NCBI GenBank assembly: GCA_015680685.1
Contig: MNCI01029592.1
Span: 95,630 to 159,629 of the forward strand
DNA length: 64,000 bases
Source: Gnetum montanum
Taxonomy: Eukaryota > Streptophyta > Gnetopsida > Gnetales > Gnetaceae
Direction of reading: 5' to 3'
The translations under genes were made by a program, and so were the position numbers. Each line of letters opens with the position of its first letter. The first letter of the stretch is position 1. The notes beneath the pieces were generated by a model. The model did no database searches, was not told the origin of the DNA, and saw only the letters and a list, made by a program, of their open reading frames with translations. Below, in pieces: positions 45,425 through 57,782 of this stretch.

Positions 45425-47160
45425 TTATCACTACTTGGCTGAGAATGGCTAGATTAGCTAAACATGGTCTTAGTTTTGTAACTTTGATAGCAAATCATTG
45501 GTTTTTGATTATGGCTATCTCAAGTTGGGCATTAGTGATAATGAGCTTACCCTTAGTCTCCAACAGCTCTGACTAGGTAGCAGTGATGTTATCTAGGAGA
45601 TTAAAGATATCTAAAAGTGGTTTCTTAGTACCCACCAATTAGTCCAGCACCTCCTCATGCTAGGTTGCACTTAGCCTCCCACTTGCTCCTATAGACATCT
45701 ACACATATCAAAGTGTAATAATGTGTAGCATGGTGGTCATAGGATGGTTAAGTGCCTCTACTACATGATTAACCAACACCTCTACTATTGTCTCCTATCA
45801 ATGGTTTTGCATTAGCAATCTAGTTGTCCCCTTGTCCTCCTTTAAGCACACCAAAAAAGTAATGAAATTCCTAGAGATCTCTAGGAATTGCTAATGTTCT
45901 AGGATGGGCAGCTTCATCTCCCAGGTGCCTAGATTTAACCTCATGGGTGCTTGCATCATTTATGAGGATCACAATAGTGTAGTCTCCTCCAACTAGTTGA
46001 TGGTTCAGTTAACTTCATTTAGGTAACTCAATGTTGGTTGGTAGATTAAAGGTTTCCCATCACTCGAACCTTCTTGCTGTTGCTGCAAGAGTTTCTCATA
46101 GAGCTTCTACATACGCTTGATAGTAGCATGAGCCTCCAACATTATTTTTTAGGTTAGTGGTGGTGGTGGCTACTTCTCTTCTTGCAACTTAGTGGATGAT
46201 TTTTATTTTATCATCTCCTATCAAGATGCAGTAGGAGCATGAAAAAGTGCATCATTGGCATAGCGAGCTATGCCTTCCCTTTTGCATAAATTTTTGATGA
46301 GGCATGGAAAGAGGAGTGTCTTCCTTCCATACTCATTCTCATTGAGCCTTTTTTTAATCACTAGGAATATGGGTTATGAAAGGTTGACTAGGAATTTACC
46401 ACTTAGAGTGGCACATGCATGAGTAGAGAAGGCTACAATTTTGCTTAGCCTCACCATTGGGTTCAGGTGGTAGGTCATAATTTTGAAATATGCCCTTTTT
46501 GCCTTGGTGAGTACACTATACTCCTTATGGTCCATTCTATTACATTGTTGGACCCATTCTTTCTTGACTTTTGGGTCCACCTACATCAAAATCTCTACCA
46601 AGGTTGCCCTAGTGTCACGCAACCTAAGGGCCTCTAAAATGGCCTTGACCAAATAGGATACATTGATGTCCTTAATATTAATTGTGGCATATACTTACTT
46701 GTTGTTCCACAAGAGGTACATCTATCCCATGTACCACTCCCCATTGGAATTGAGGATAGGGCACATGGGAGAGGTTTTTAGTTGAGTTTTTACCTCTTCT
46801 AGTGCCATGTCCAAGAAGGGGCCAAAGTTAAGTTTGTGAAGAACCAAACATTTGACCTTCTTAATGCCAATTTTTCTTAAGCAGGCCTCAATCAAGATGA
46901 ACTCTAAATTTGGTCTAGGCCTAGGCACCTCATCTCATTGTAATTAACCAGTTTTAGTTGTGGGAATTTGGCAGATAGATTCCACTATAGGCTCCTCCCA
47001 AAGAGGTCTTGTTGTATAAGTTTCAGTTGCTTCTTCTTGGGATTGATACAATTACTAGCCTCTTCCCCCTCTTGGTCGCTTGTCCCTTAATTAGGATGGT
47101 CCTTCCTCTTGCAATCTTTTGGGTCTCAATGCCATCTGTAATCACAACATAACCAAGGAT
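45420..47160 (-). pseudogene. Accessory ORF of element C, first half (globular domain)
   Basis: The - strand frame starts near 47150 (MALRPKRLQEEGPS) and runs to 45420, where element D interrupts it. PRPRPNLEFILIEACLRKIG (46925) and LVLHKLNFGPFLDMALEEV (46850-46790) match the same blocks in element A (152-300). LLFPCLIKNLCKREGI (about 46295) matches LPFPCLIRKLCQHAGI of A. A clean piece (46580-46374) has the context MDPKVKKEWVQQCNRMD. The coiled-coil part begins after about 46150. Stops are scattered, mainly TAG and TGA. Confidence 0.75.
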
Positions 47161-48840
47161 TAGCTTTTAATGTGGAACTTAGAATACTTTGATACCTTGT
47201 ATCCTTGGCCAGTTACACTTAGGCTAAGTTGTTATTATGGCAGATTGATTATTTTAATATTAATTTATTAGGATAGATACTCAAGTTTGTTGGTAAGGTT
47301 TGGCTTTAATGAGTTAGTGATATTTAATATTATTTTATTTGTTAAACCTTTTGGGAGTTAGAAAATTTTCAAAATTTTTTTTGTCAAAATCTTATGGTTT
47401 ATGGCCCCCATGCTATAAAGCTCATCAAGATCGAAGAAAGAGGTGATTTGGACAAGCAATTAGAAAGTTATGTACTTGAGAAGGCTTTGGACTCTAAAAA
47501 CTACAAAAACTCCCTTGGTGTTTGTCAGCAAATGTTAAATTTTGCTAAGTGTTGATGTGTATTTATAATATTTTTTCCTACATCGATTGGGATGCATAGC
47601 CATAACCTTAAATAATTTTGACATTAAAATACTAAGGGTAGAAAAGGAGTTTTTCTATGAAATTAAAGTTCAAAGGAAGCTAGAAAACCTTAGAATAATT
47701 GGGAATGCTTGAAGAGGTCTTGGAATATGTGGCAAATGGAGATTTTTAGAAGATTAATATGCCAAGGAGGGTAAAAAATGGATGTAGTCAGGGTGGGAAA
47801 TGTAAGATTTTGAGAGTAAAATGGATAAGGGATAAGGAGTTTAATCATCCCAACCAAGGAGTATGCAAGTGGATCCTCCCCATAGCAGGCTCATGTATTT
47901 AATGCCCTTGCATGCCCTCAACCCAAGGATTTTGTGGACCCCAATGATGATTAATTATTATGGACCATTAAAAATCAAGTCACCAAAGAAATCATTAGAG
48001 AATTCTAACTATTTACCAATCCAACCCATTGATACATTCATGGAAAGAGGAAGTGAGGTGGAATAGAAAAAGAGTAGGTGGAAGAGAGAGTGTGTGGAAT
48101 GGAGTTTCACATGTGGCTAGATGAAGTCCCTTGTGAAAGATATGATTAAGTATGACATGAGAACTTCCTTACTTAGTCTGAATCAAGACCATCCACTTAA
48201 AGTGACTTTGCATCAACACCTTAGATCATTCTATCCCCTAAGGTACAAGAACATCCTCACAGACCACTCACCATTCCAAGGAAAGAAGAAAAGAGAAGAA
48301 GGAAGTGAAAAAGGGCCTTAGTTAGAGAGGTGCCTTAAAGCATGGATAAAATGTCTTTCCAACCTCATAACAAGTTCTTATGGCCCATCATTGTGTCTAA
48401 GGGGTGTGCTTTGAATTTCCATTATTTTTTTTATTATTTTTAGATGGAAACCACACTGTGCAAAGACATTAGTTCCTTTTTATTGGTCTATAGAGGAATG
48501 GTGAGAAATTCATGGAAATACTCACATAACTTAGACTATAGGTAGATATAAAAGTGATAAATCTATTTGAAGTCACACCCTTGGCCATCTACTTAATTCA
48601 TCCCAAGTTTGGAAAACACAAAGGTCACTAATTCATTATAAGTTTTTATTAAGGGACCTCATATTCCCAAAAATGAAGAAACATCATGTAGTTATGTGGA
48701 GTGGTGGATGGCGTGAACTCACTACCTGTTATCATGAAAAGAACCAATGTTCCATTAGTAAATGTTAAAATTCTAAAATAGAATCTAGTCATTTTCAATC
48801 AAGTAATCAATAAAGTTTCAAAACACTATCAATGAGCACC
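47161..48840 (-). other. Post-integrase region of element C, part next to the accessory ORF
   Basis: On the - strand, 48840-48300 aligns with element B 17150-17700; the shared landmark is the complement of GTGTGCTTTGAATTTCC at 48405-48421. Nearer the ORF (48300-47161) I see no genes; short + strand frames (47863-48066, 48121-48321) are antisense shadows. Element E is inserted at its high-coordinate end. Confidence 0.65.
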
Positions 48841-49782
48841 TGATGAGTTTTAGTTTGTCACATTGACTGGGTCCCATTGACAAGGCCTTGTCAACATCAT
48901 CTACTGTGTCGATGAGGCCTTGTCAACGAGGCCCTATCGACATAGTTAATTACATTGATGTGGCCCCATTGACATAGAGATCTATCCTAGTCCATAAATA
49001 CAAAGCCAGAAACCACATTTATGGTATAAATTCTCATAGTAGTAGTAGAGCTCTTACAATTTATCTATTCAAAATTTAGAATATTTTTCCTGAGTGCCTA
49101 TAGTAGGAGTCGTTGAGTGTATGGATCTTTATTCAAGAATTTTTATAGTTGAGCACCATAGTGTGTGCAACAATAAAGATGAGATTTCTGATAAACCTTG
49201 TAGCATTCTGGATAGATTAAATATATAATTTTTGCATTTAATATTTTCAATTACTTATTCAATGTTTTCTAGTAATTAAGCTAATTAAGATAATTGAGTA
49301 AGATAAGCTAGATAGATTGAATACATAAGTATGACTACTTCAAGCATAACATGTACTTGCTTGGTAATCCCAGTACCATTATTGCTTGGTACACCCAGTA
49401 GCGTAGCACTTGGTAACCTAGTAGTGAATATGTGGGTTTAGGAGGTCTACAGAAAGTGGAACTAGATACTTATGTTAGGATTAGTTAGAGGCTAGTAAGT
49501 TAGTTACATTGAATTAGCCATTAAATTATCTTATTTTTATCTCTATTTAAGCACAAAGATTATAAAACATAAAACTATAGAAATTGTATGCCTTAATTAC
49601 ACTTAACCATACCCTATGCTTCACAAGTGTAATTGGGAAGACAACGAATGACCTTAGGACAAGATTCACTACCTAGAAGACTAGTGCACTGGAAACTATA
49701 AAGTCCATAGAATTTGATCGGATTATGCATGAATGCTCTATGATTTGTATGGTTGGACGTAGGGGTACCTCACCACTCATCA
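48841..49782 (+). repeat. 5' LTR of element E
   Basis: Starts TGATGAGTTTTAG and ends CACCACTCATCA. A TATA-like CCATAAATACA lies at about 48993. U3 (48860-48985) repeats GGCCTTGTCAAC/GGCCCYATYGAC words and contains a perfect 18-bp palindrome (48877-48894). R/U5 blocks match B. Confidence 0.92.
48877..48894. repeat. 18-bp perfect palindrome in U3 of element E
   Basis: TTGACAAGGCCTTGTCAA reads the same on both strands. It lies in a cluster of related words upstream of the TATA box. The 3' LTR copy does not preserve it. Confidence 0.85.
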
Positions 49783-49801
49783 TTGGCATTATTGCCAGGG
49801 A
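49783..49801 (+). other. Primer binding site of element E (tRNA-Asp type)
   Basis: TTGGCATTATTGCCAGGGA follows the LTR. Compared with the remembered Athila site TGGCGCCGTTGCCGGGGA the changes are mainly transitions, and it keeps TTGCC where B has drifted. Confidence 0.78.
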
Positions 49802-49936
49802 CCTTAGTTGTTGAAATATGTGCTATTTAGGTTTAATTAATACCATTAATATAATTGTATGAAACTCAAGACCAATATCATTCTTTCTATACATAGAATT
49901 ATAAAAGTACATTGACATTATATTTCATATTGCAAC

Positions 49937-52300
49937 ATGTCTTCTTCTTCTCACAAGTGTGAAGATGTCAAACTATCAGTCTCACAAGAGTGCAAAGTGG
50001 TATATACTTATCTAGATGAGTATGTATCGAATTTCACCTTCATCCTACATTAGGATGAACAATTATGATGGCATGATATGGAGGGCAACATTATTTTTCT
50101 TCCTAATAGATCTGTACCCATGATTTTATTTCAAACTCTTAAGAAGTTGGGCATTCTATATCTTCATGAAGGATACGTTGTGAATGGTTATGAAACTTGA
50201 GACTATCATCCCATTGAAACATAACCCAAGCAAGATCGACATCAAGAGAAGCACCATGACTCTACAAAGGGGAAACATTTCACTAACACCTTCTTCATAC
50301 TAGATCAAGATGATAATGAGGATTGTCCCTCTGAAGGTTCTCAACATGAAGTTTCTTCACCCCTTGTTATTGGTAATTAGGGTGTGACCTTGAACCTATG
50401 GTCAACTATTCATAAAATAGGTTTAAGAAAAAGTGACAATTAAGGTAAGGACTTAGTTAAACATCACAATAGAAAGGGATCTAAGGATGGTGATTGTAAT
50501 GAGTGGAATCATGGTGGTAGACACCATGATGGCAATGGTGTTCCACCTTCCTCTCTATCCTCTTCATCCAATTCTAAACATTCCTCTTCATTTGCTGGTT
50601 CTCATAGAAGCTACCATTAAAATAATTGTAATGAAGGTGATCAAAGAAATTATAATGACAGTTAAGGCCATTAAGAATGTAGAGGTGACAAGAATCATCA
50701 TCAACACAATCATGATGAGGAACCTTTGGTAGTGACTAGAAGTATCCTTAACATTGCAGAGGTAGTTAGAATTCTAGCTAAGCATATGAAAGATAGGTGG
50801 ATCAAGTGCTTAAACATGAATAATATCCCAAGATTTGAAGGGGGATACAACTCTAATCCATAGAAACATTTACAAGCTTTCCATGATGCCTCTGCCTTAT
50901 ACAACATAGAAAATTAATGGCAGAAACTTAAGCTCTTTCCTTGGATACTTATCAAGGAAGTTGAAAGATGGTATCAATCCTTGGAGCTAGAATCTATTCG
51001 TAGATGGAGTACCATGTTGGAGCTATTCAATGACAAATATCAAATGTACTCCATAGTGTCTAATCTGAAGAGGTAGATCCAAGGATGGAAACAAGGAACA
51101 CATGAACCGTTGGATGCCACTATGGGTAGATATTATTCACTCTTACATCAATGCCTTGGCCATGCTTATTCTCAAAGGAAACAACTTTGCCACATCATAG
51201 ATGAGCTCAGAGCAGAAACTAGAAAAACTCTTGGGGTGTATGCCCAAGGAAGATTGTTTGAACTAAGAGCTCATCAAATCCAAAGGCTGATAGAGTAGGT
51301 AGCAAAAGAAGAAGATGAGTTGTGAAAAAGGAAAAGTGCAAAAGAGTATAATAGTGATCCTTTCATCAAGAAATGGGAGGTTTGATTTTGTGACGAGCAG
51401 GAGTCACCACTCGATGAAGTGGTGAATAGAAAAACCTTACCCATCCAAATATCTATTTTTGATGTTTTGACAAAGGTTGATAAATTATGAGACTCTTTGG
51501 ATAGAAAAATCTAAACTACTATGAAGATTGTTGAAGAATCCAAAAAGAAAAATAGTGATCATAACCGTAGGAGACAAAAAGAAGCTGAATGTGCCTACCA
51601 AAGAGGTAAGGGCAAAGCTACTATTGTAGAGGAAGTTGGGGAGATAGACTTCGAAGATGATGCTGGTTGTGACATTTGTCAATACGAACATCCAAAGGGA
51701 TGTTTCCTTATGGTGTCACGGTTACAAGAGTCTAGGATGTATGCAATGAATCCTCAACTAGCACGTAGTCTAGTACCTAGATGATTGCCTTATCCTCAAG
51801 GTAATTCAAGATAGTTTCATCAACAACAACAAGCTTACTACCCAAGTGGAGCTCCACCACAACCATTTGAATAATACTAGCAGTGGAACCAACCACAATT
51901 GTAGGGAATGTTGCTACAAGGTAACAGTGTCCTTACAGGCAACTAGATCCATACAAATACTATGTTTAGCAACCTATCTCTCCAAGAAGTTCTATAAGTC
52001 ATACCTCATTTTAGCATCACTATTACCCTCTAGAGTATCACTGAACACATACCATCCACTCAAGGAGAAAACCAATATCCATACCACCGTCTGCATCCAT
52101 TTGCACATACACCTCCACCATTAACCTAGTTGCCTCTTACTCCATCCATGCACTGTGGAGATTCTTCCACAGTCGTAGCAAAAAAATGCTACAAGGGCTA
52201 CACATTCACAACTAGCTTTCCAACTTAGTGGTTTAGACAATCGATCCAAAAAAAGATCCTTCTTTTGATCCAACAGTCCTCTCAAACCCTCATAGCCTAA
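49937..52300 (+). pseudogene. gag: gag of element E
   Basis: ATG at 49937 (MSSSSHKCEDVKLS). Capsid core 50810-51060: IPRFEGGYNSNP, AFHDASALYNIEN and a LELFNDKYQMYS block. A better preserved stretch follows (51110-51298: GRYYSLLHQCLGHAYSQ, then EL...HQIQRLIE). The cysteine motif CDICQYEHPKGC is at about 51667-51705, then a Gln/Pro/Tyr-rich tail. Frameshifts near 50000 and 50440; TAG and TAA stops where B or the context suggests Gln or Trp. Confidence 0.82.
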
Positions 52301-52419
52301 TATGGTTGATCACCTTGCATCTTCAGTATCCTCATCCTTTGCATCAAATACCTTTGAATGCCCTTCAAACCAAATGCCACCTCAAATCCACACTATGATG
52401 TTAACTCATGCTATTTTCA

Positions 52420-52952
52420 ATTGGATCAAGGCTAGCCATCTTTTGATAAAATGATTTCACCTAAGAAGTCCACTCATTTATCTATAGATTGCTAAACATG
52501 AGCCATGTAAGGCTCTTCTTGATTCTGGTTCCAGTGTCAACCTAATCTCCCATGACATGTACAAAGCTTGGAACTTACCACCTCTCAAGAAGAGAAACAT
52601 TCATTTGGAATTGGCAGACCAATCAATTATTGTCCCTTTGGGATTAGTACAAGACATTGTAATCATAGTTTGTGGGTGGTCCTATCTTGCTAATTTTTTG
52701 ATGATCAAGGTTGAGAATTGCAAAGGTGACTTCCCCATAATTATGGGAAGAGCTTGGTTAAGCACGGTCGATGTGCGAATGGGCATACGGAACCTCTCCT
52801 TGGAAATATCCAAGGAAAATGAATTTGAATGGTTGGAGAAGAAGCGTATTCCATGCATCACGTATAGTGATAATGGGTGGAATTATGTGCAAAAGATGTG
52901 GTCATCAAAAGTACATACATTAAAGCATGCGATTAGTGTGTATAAGAAATAG
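52420..52952 (+). pseudogene. Aspartic protease of element E
   Basis: Better preserved than in B. CKALLDSGSSVNLIS (52506-52550) holds the catalytic DSG. MYKAWNLPPLKKRNIHLELAD follows, then IVPLGLVQDIVIIVCGW and DFPIIMGRAWLSTVDVRMG (52730-52785), the ILGR-type motif closing the fold. The frame is open to a stop at 52950, about 170 codons from 52440. Among the retroelement domains in the window this is one of the few with catalytic residues and a continuous frame. Confidence 0.83.
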
Positions 52953-53079
52953 ATATTCAACAGTGCTTATACACAGTAGCCACAAAAGAGGAGGGCACCT
53001 AGTGGCTGATAGCTAACTCAAAAAGTAGCACATTATGGATGGAACAATATAAAAAGCCTAATATGTGCTTATGTTAAAG

Positions 53080-54240
53080 GCATGGATGAACTTGAAAAAG
53101 TTCATCACCAACTCTTTGATGATGAAAATGATGATACTTGTTGGGGAGAGTTGAAAATCCTTGATAACTTCAAGCAGGAGTCCCTAGAGTTGAAAACTCT
53201 ACCAATCAACATGGAGTATGCATTCTTAAAAAATGGTAAGCTAGTCATAATCGATCCCAAACTTGCTCTTGATTAGAAATTAAGGCTGTTAGATGTGGTT
53301 AACAAATGGTCAACAACCTTTTCTTGGTCATATCTTGAGTTGATTGAAATTGATTTGTGGATATGTCAACATCACCTCTACACTGACCTAGCCATGAAGC
53401 CAAAAAGGTAGCCATAGAGATGACTAAATCCCAAATTGTAGCAAATCATCAAGGAGGAAATAGAGAAAATCCTCAAGGTAGGGTTTATCTATCCCATTGT
53501 AAATAGTGAGTGGGTTAGCCCACTCATAATTATGCCAAAGAAAGATGGCAAGTGGGGTGTCTGCATTGACTTTAGGTTGTTGAACATGGTAACATTTAAA
53601 AATATTTTTCCATTGCCATTTGTGGACCAAGTGTTGGACACTATCTTTGGGCATTGTTATTATAGCTTCTTGGATGGTTATAGTGGATATAACCAAATCC
53701 AAATTGTGTTAGAAGATTAGGCCAAGATAACATTCACAAGTCTTTGGGGAACTTTTGCATATTGTAAGATGCTATTTGGTCTATGCAATGCCCCTACAAC
53801 ATTTCAACCCTTGGTCCTTAGCATCTTCCAACAACAAGTTGATAGTAGTGTGGAAGTCTTCATGGATGACTTCTCCACCTATGGAGCTACATTTAAGCAA
53901 GCCTTGAATTACCTTGAGCAAGTACTAAAAGGATGTGTGGAAACAAATCTACAACTTAACTAGCAAAAGAGCCACCTATGGTCTATGAAGTCATTGTACT
54001 GGGGGCATGGAATCACTCAAAAAGGTATTGAAGTAGACCCTAAGAAAAATAAGGGTCATCCAAGGAAAAAATCGTCAACGAGAAACCATTAAAGACATTC
54101 GGTCATTCCTTGGACACACTAGCTACTACTAACAAATCATAGAGAATTTCTCTAAGATCACAAAACTGTTGTTAGAGTCTATAAAGAAGGATGCATCTTT
54201 CATCTGGACTAGGGAATGTGAATAAACATTCCAATAGTTA
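53080..54240 (+). pseudogene. Reverse transcriptase of element E
   Basis: KKDGKWGVCIDFRLLN (53540), FPLPFVDQVLDTI (53608), FLDGYSGYNQI (53669) and LFGLCNAPTTFQ (53772) precede the catalytic FMDD (53859-53870). TAG at 53718 stands where B has CAA (Gln). A frameshift near 54035 moves the thumb to another frame (RSFLGHT at about 54096). Confidence 0.85.
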
Positions 54241-54625
54241 AAGGAGAAACTCATAGAAACACCAATTCTATGGGAACTAGATTGGTCTAGATCATTTCAC
54301 ATCATGACAGATGCATCTAACTATGCTCTGGGAGTTGTGCTCACATAGTTGGACAATAAGAAATGCCCATACTACATTCACTACATGAGCGAAGCATTGT
54401 GGGGGCACAATTAAATTACACTACTATGGAGAAAGAAATAATGGATGTGGTGTATGCTCTTGAAAATTTTAGGCACTATGTGCTTGGCTACAAAGTATTT
54501 GTACACATGGATGACAGTGCAATCTACTTCCTCATGAACAAGCCAACAGTGAGCCCTCGTATCATATGGTGGCTCATGATCTTGCAAGAATTTGATCTCA
54601 TAATGGTAGATCAAAAAGGGACCAA
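54240..54625 (+). pseudogene. RNase H of element E, cut by assembly gap
   Basis: From 54363 the frame reads GAQLNYTTMEKEIMDVVYAL, ENFRHYVLGYKVFVHMDDSA and VSPRIIWWLMILQEFDL. It corresponds to B 15300-15560. An apparent 422-codon ORF running on through the N block is not real. Confidence 0.8.
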
Positions 54626-55538
54626 NNNNNNNNNNNNNNNNNNNNNNNNNNNNNNNNNNNNNNNNNNNNNNNNNNNNNNNNNNNNNNNNNNNNNNNNNNN
54701 NNNNNNNNNNNNNNNNNNNNNNNNNNNNNNNNNNNNNNNNNNNNNNNNNNNNNNNNNNNNNNNNNNNNNNNNNNNNNNNNNNNNNNNNNNNNNNNNNNNN
54801 NNNNNNNNNNNNNNNNNNNNNNNNNNNNNNNNNNNNNNNNNNNNNNNNNNNNNNNNNNNNNNNNNNNNNNNNNNNNNNNNNNNNNNNNNNNNNNNNNNNN
54901 NNNNNNNNNNNNNNNNNNNNNNNNNNNNNNNNNNNNNNNNNNNNNNNNNNNNNNNNNNNNNNNNNNNNNNNNNNNNNNNNNNNNNNNNNNNNNNNNNNNN
55001 NNNNNNNNNNNNNNNNNNNNNNNNNNNNNNNNNNNNNNNNNNNNNNNNNNNNNNNNNNNNNNNNNNNNNNNNNNNNNNNNNNNNNNNNNNNNNNNNNNNN
55101 NNNNNNNNNNNNNNNNNNNNNNNNNNNNNNNNNNNNNNNNNNNNNNNNNNNNNNNNNNNNNNNNNNNNNNNNNNNNNNNNNNNNNNNNNNNNNNNNNNNN
55201 NNNNNNNNNNNNNNNNNNNNNNNNNNNNNNNNNNNNNNNNNNNNNNNNNNNNNNNNNNNNNNNNNNNNNNNNNNNNNNNNNNNNNNNNNNNNNNNNNNNN
55301 NNNNNNNNNNNNNNNNNNNNNNNNNNNNNNNNNNNNNNNNNNNNNNNNNNNNNNNNNNNNNNNNNNNNNNNNNNNNNNNNNNNNNNNNNNNNNNNNNNNN
55401 NNNNNNNNNNNNNNNNNNNNNNNNNNNNNNNNNNNNNNNNNNNNNNNNNNNNNNNNNNNNNNNNNNNNNNNNNNNNNNNNNNNNNNNNNNNNNNNNNNNN
55501 NNNNNNNNNNNNNNNNNNNNNNNNNNNNNNNNNNNNNN
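54626..55538. other. Assembly gap (913 N)
   Basis: All bases are N. By comparison with element B, the gap should hold the RNase H end and about 800-900 bp of integrase (zinc finger and DDE core). Confidence 0.99.
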
Positions 55539-55790
55539 ATAGGAGATATTGGAGCACCAAACTCAATGATGCCCTCTAGGTCTATCGCTCAACATGAAAA
55601 CTCCCTATTAGCTACTCTTCCTATGAGTTAGTGTACGGAAAACTTCCAACACTCTTAATCCAATTCAAGCTCTGTACACTCTCAACAGCCTATCATCTAG
55701 ATCTTGATCTAAGTCTAGCCCAAATAAAAAGTAGCTGGTCAACATCCAACAAGTAAAACCTTTCCTAAGCCAAGACAAGCTAGTGCAACT
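55539..55790 (+). pseudogene. Integrase C-terminal remnant of element E
   Basis: After the gap the frame WSTKLNDAL, VYRST, KLPISYSSYELVYGKLPTL matches B 16435-16530. It is broken by TAG and TGA and deleted after about 55730 relative to B. Confidence 0.78.
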
Positions 55791-57768
55791 ACCACCTCAA
55801 CAGATGGACAACCACATTCCATTTTTCAGATCTCCTCCTTCCAACTCAGTCGTGGGGGATATTTCCATGCATGCTAACAATCCATATAGCTTAGTTTTTG
55901 TAGTTTCTATTTTTCACATTTTTGATTTTACAAGTTATTTATTTTACAAATTTTTTATTTTCAATTTTTTTCCAATTTTGCACCATTATTAGTACCTTTG
56001 AACTTTTCNTTTTTTTTCCAATTTTGCACCATTATTAGTACCTTTGAACTTTTCTTGATTATTCTACACTTTCTTATATATTTTACTTTGTTTTTTTTTA
56101 TTTTGTTTAAGTGTGACTTTTTGTTATTTTTGCTAATAAAAGTACTTTATTGCTACAAGACACAGTGCCACTATTGCTTTTTACTTATGATGATTTGTGC
56201 TTAATGTTGTGATTGTTGGTGTCTAGTTTCTATTTTTGAATTATAATGTATGATGACTATGGAATGGTTTTCTTTTTTATGGAATAGGTAGTAAGTCCAT
56301 GTCATTTTCCGACCCAATAAATTCTATGGTTTTCCTTGTTCTAGGAGTTTGAGGTTTCTCCCATTAATGAAACTTTTAATCAATTGGTGACCTTAGTAGT
56401 TCTAGAATTGAGAAAGATTCAAAGGTTTGTAGAGGGTATGACTTCAAGAAAGGTCAATACTCGTACTCTTTTGCTTACTTGAGTGCTTAAGTGTTTTTCA
56501 TAAACTTCTTACCATTCCATCCCAACCACTAATAGGAAGACAAATAAAGTCTTTACATGGTGTGGTTCCCATTTGAAAAGAAAATGATGGGAATTCAAAG
56601 TATACCCCATAGACATAATAAAATAATAAGTATTTACATGGTGTGGTTCCCATTTCAAAAAAGAAAAACATGATGGGAATTCAAAGCACACCCTTTAGGC
56701 AAACAAATGAGCTACAAGCACTGGTTATGGACTAGAAAGACATGCAACCATGCCTGAAGGTTCCCTTTAACTAACGCCCCATCTCTATGCCTCTCACTTC
56801 CTACTCTTTTCTTCTCTTTTTGGAATGGTTGTTGTTTTATGGGAATAATCTTGTGTCGTGAGTCGATCGATTGGTCTTGGAGTGGTAATGCAAAGTCACT
56901 AAAAGAGGCTAGTTTTGGTCTGGACTAAGGAAGAATCTTCTTAGGTCATTTTAAACACATATTCCACAAGGGACTTCTTACAACCTCAATCCGGGATTCA
57001 ATTTCACCTTCCCAGTTATCCATCTATGCTACCATAACTCACCTGATTAAAAGTTTCTATGCTATGCTTGATGTCTTAGTTTGATGTGTTGGAATTCTTG
57101 GATAGATTTTTTTGGTTGGTCCTTAACTTTTCATGACCATTAATTAACTATGGGGCTCATAGGCTCCTTAGTTGGGGTTATGCAAGGGCAACAAGGGTAG
57201 ATTCTTGCTATGGGGAGGACCCACTTGCATATCTCTTGGTCTAGTTAGTTAAGTTCCTTACCTTAGGCATTGTTACGATCCTATCTTTCGCATATTCCAT
57301 TGTGCACACCACTCTATGCTCCTTGCACTTTCATGTTCCAACCCTAGCCCACATCAATGAAGTCACGTGGATAGTGAATGATCCCAAGTGTAAGGAAGAA
57401 AAAATGAAGGCATTATTTTCACCTTTCACTTGAAGTAGTAGTAGCAACAGGATAGCCATAGTTGCCTCTACCACCACATGTGCCTAAAGGTAATGAAGGT
57501 TCCTCAGAACCTTAAGAGCCACCACTCCCTAGAACTATTTGACCTTCTCCATCAACTTCATGCCATCAAAGAATGTGCTATCCAATTTTGAAGAATCATG
57601 TCATGGTGTTCAATTTTATGTCATGAACATCGTAATTTTTGTAATGTGTTAATCTGTACATTGGGCACTTAGTTGTTATTTTTTCTTGTTTTGATTTATT
57701 ATATCAAAGTTAGTTAATAATTCCATACCTTCACAATTTTGTAAAGAACTCAAGGATGAGTTTTCACT
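55791..57768 (+). other. Post-integrase region of element E without convincing ORF
   Basis: Aligns with B 16960-18858. It contains a duplicated segment around a single N at 56009 (see findings) and a second duplication: GTGTGGTTCCCATTTGAAAAG (about 56560) and GTGTGGTTCCCATTTCAAAA (about 56640), each followed by GATGGGAATTCAAAG. Short T-rich frames here are chance. Confidence 0.7.
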
Positions 57769-57782
57769 CAATCATGGGGGTA
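57769..57782 (+). other. Polypurine tract of element E
   Basis: CAATCATGGGGGTA precedes the LTR start, after the conserved AAGGATGAGTTTTCACT. Confidence 0.72.

Noticed and set aside
54363-55631. A 422-codon + strand ORF and a 322-codon - strand ORF across 54598-55566
   Set aside because: Both owe their length to the run of N; only the first 87 codons of the + frame (RNase H) are real coding sequence.
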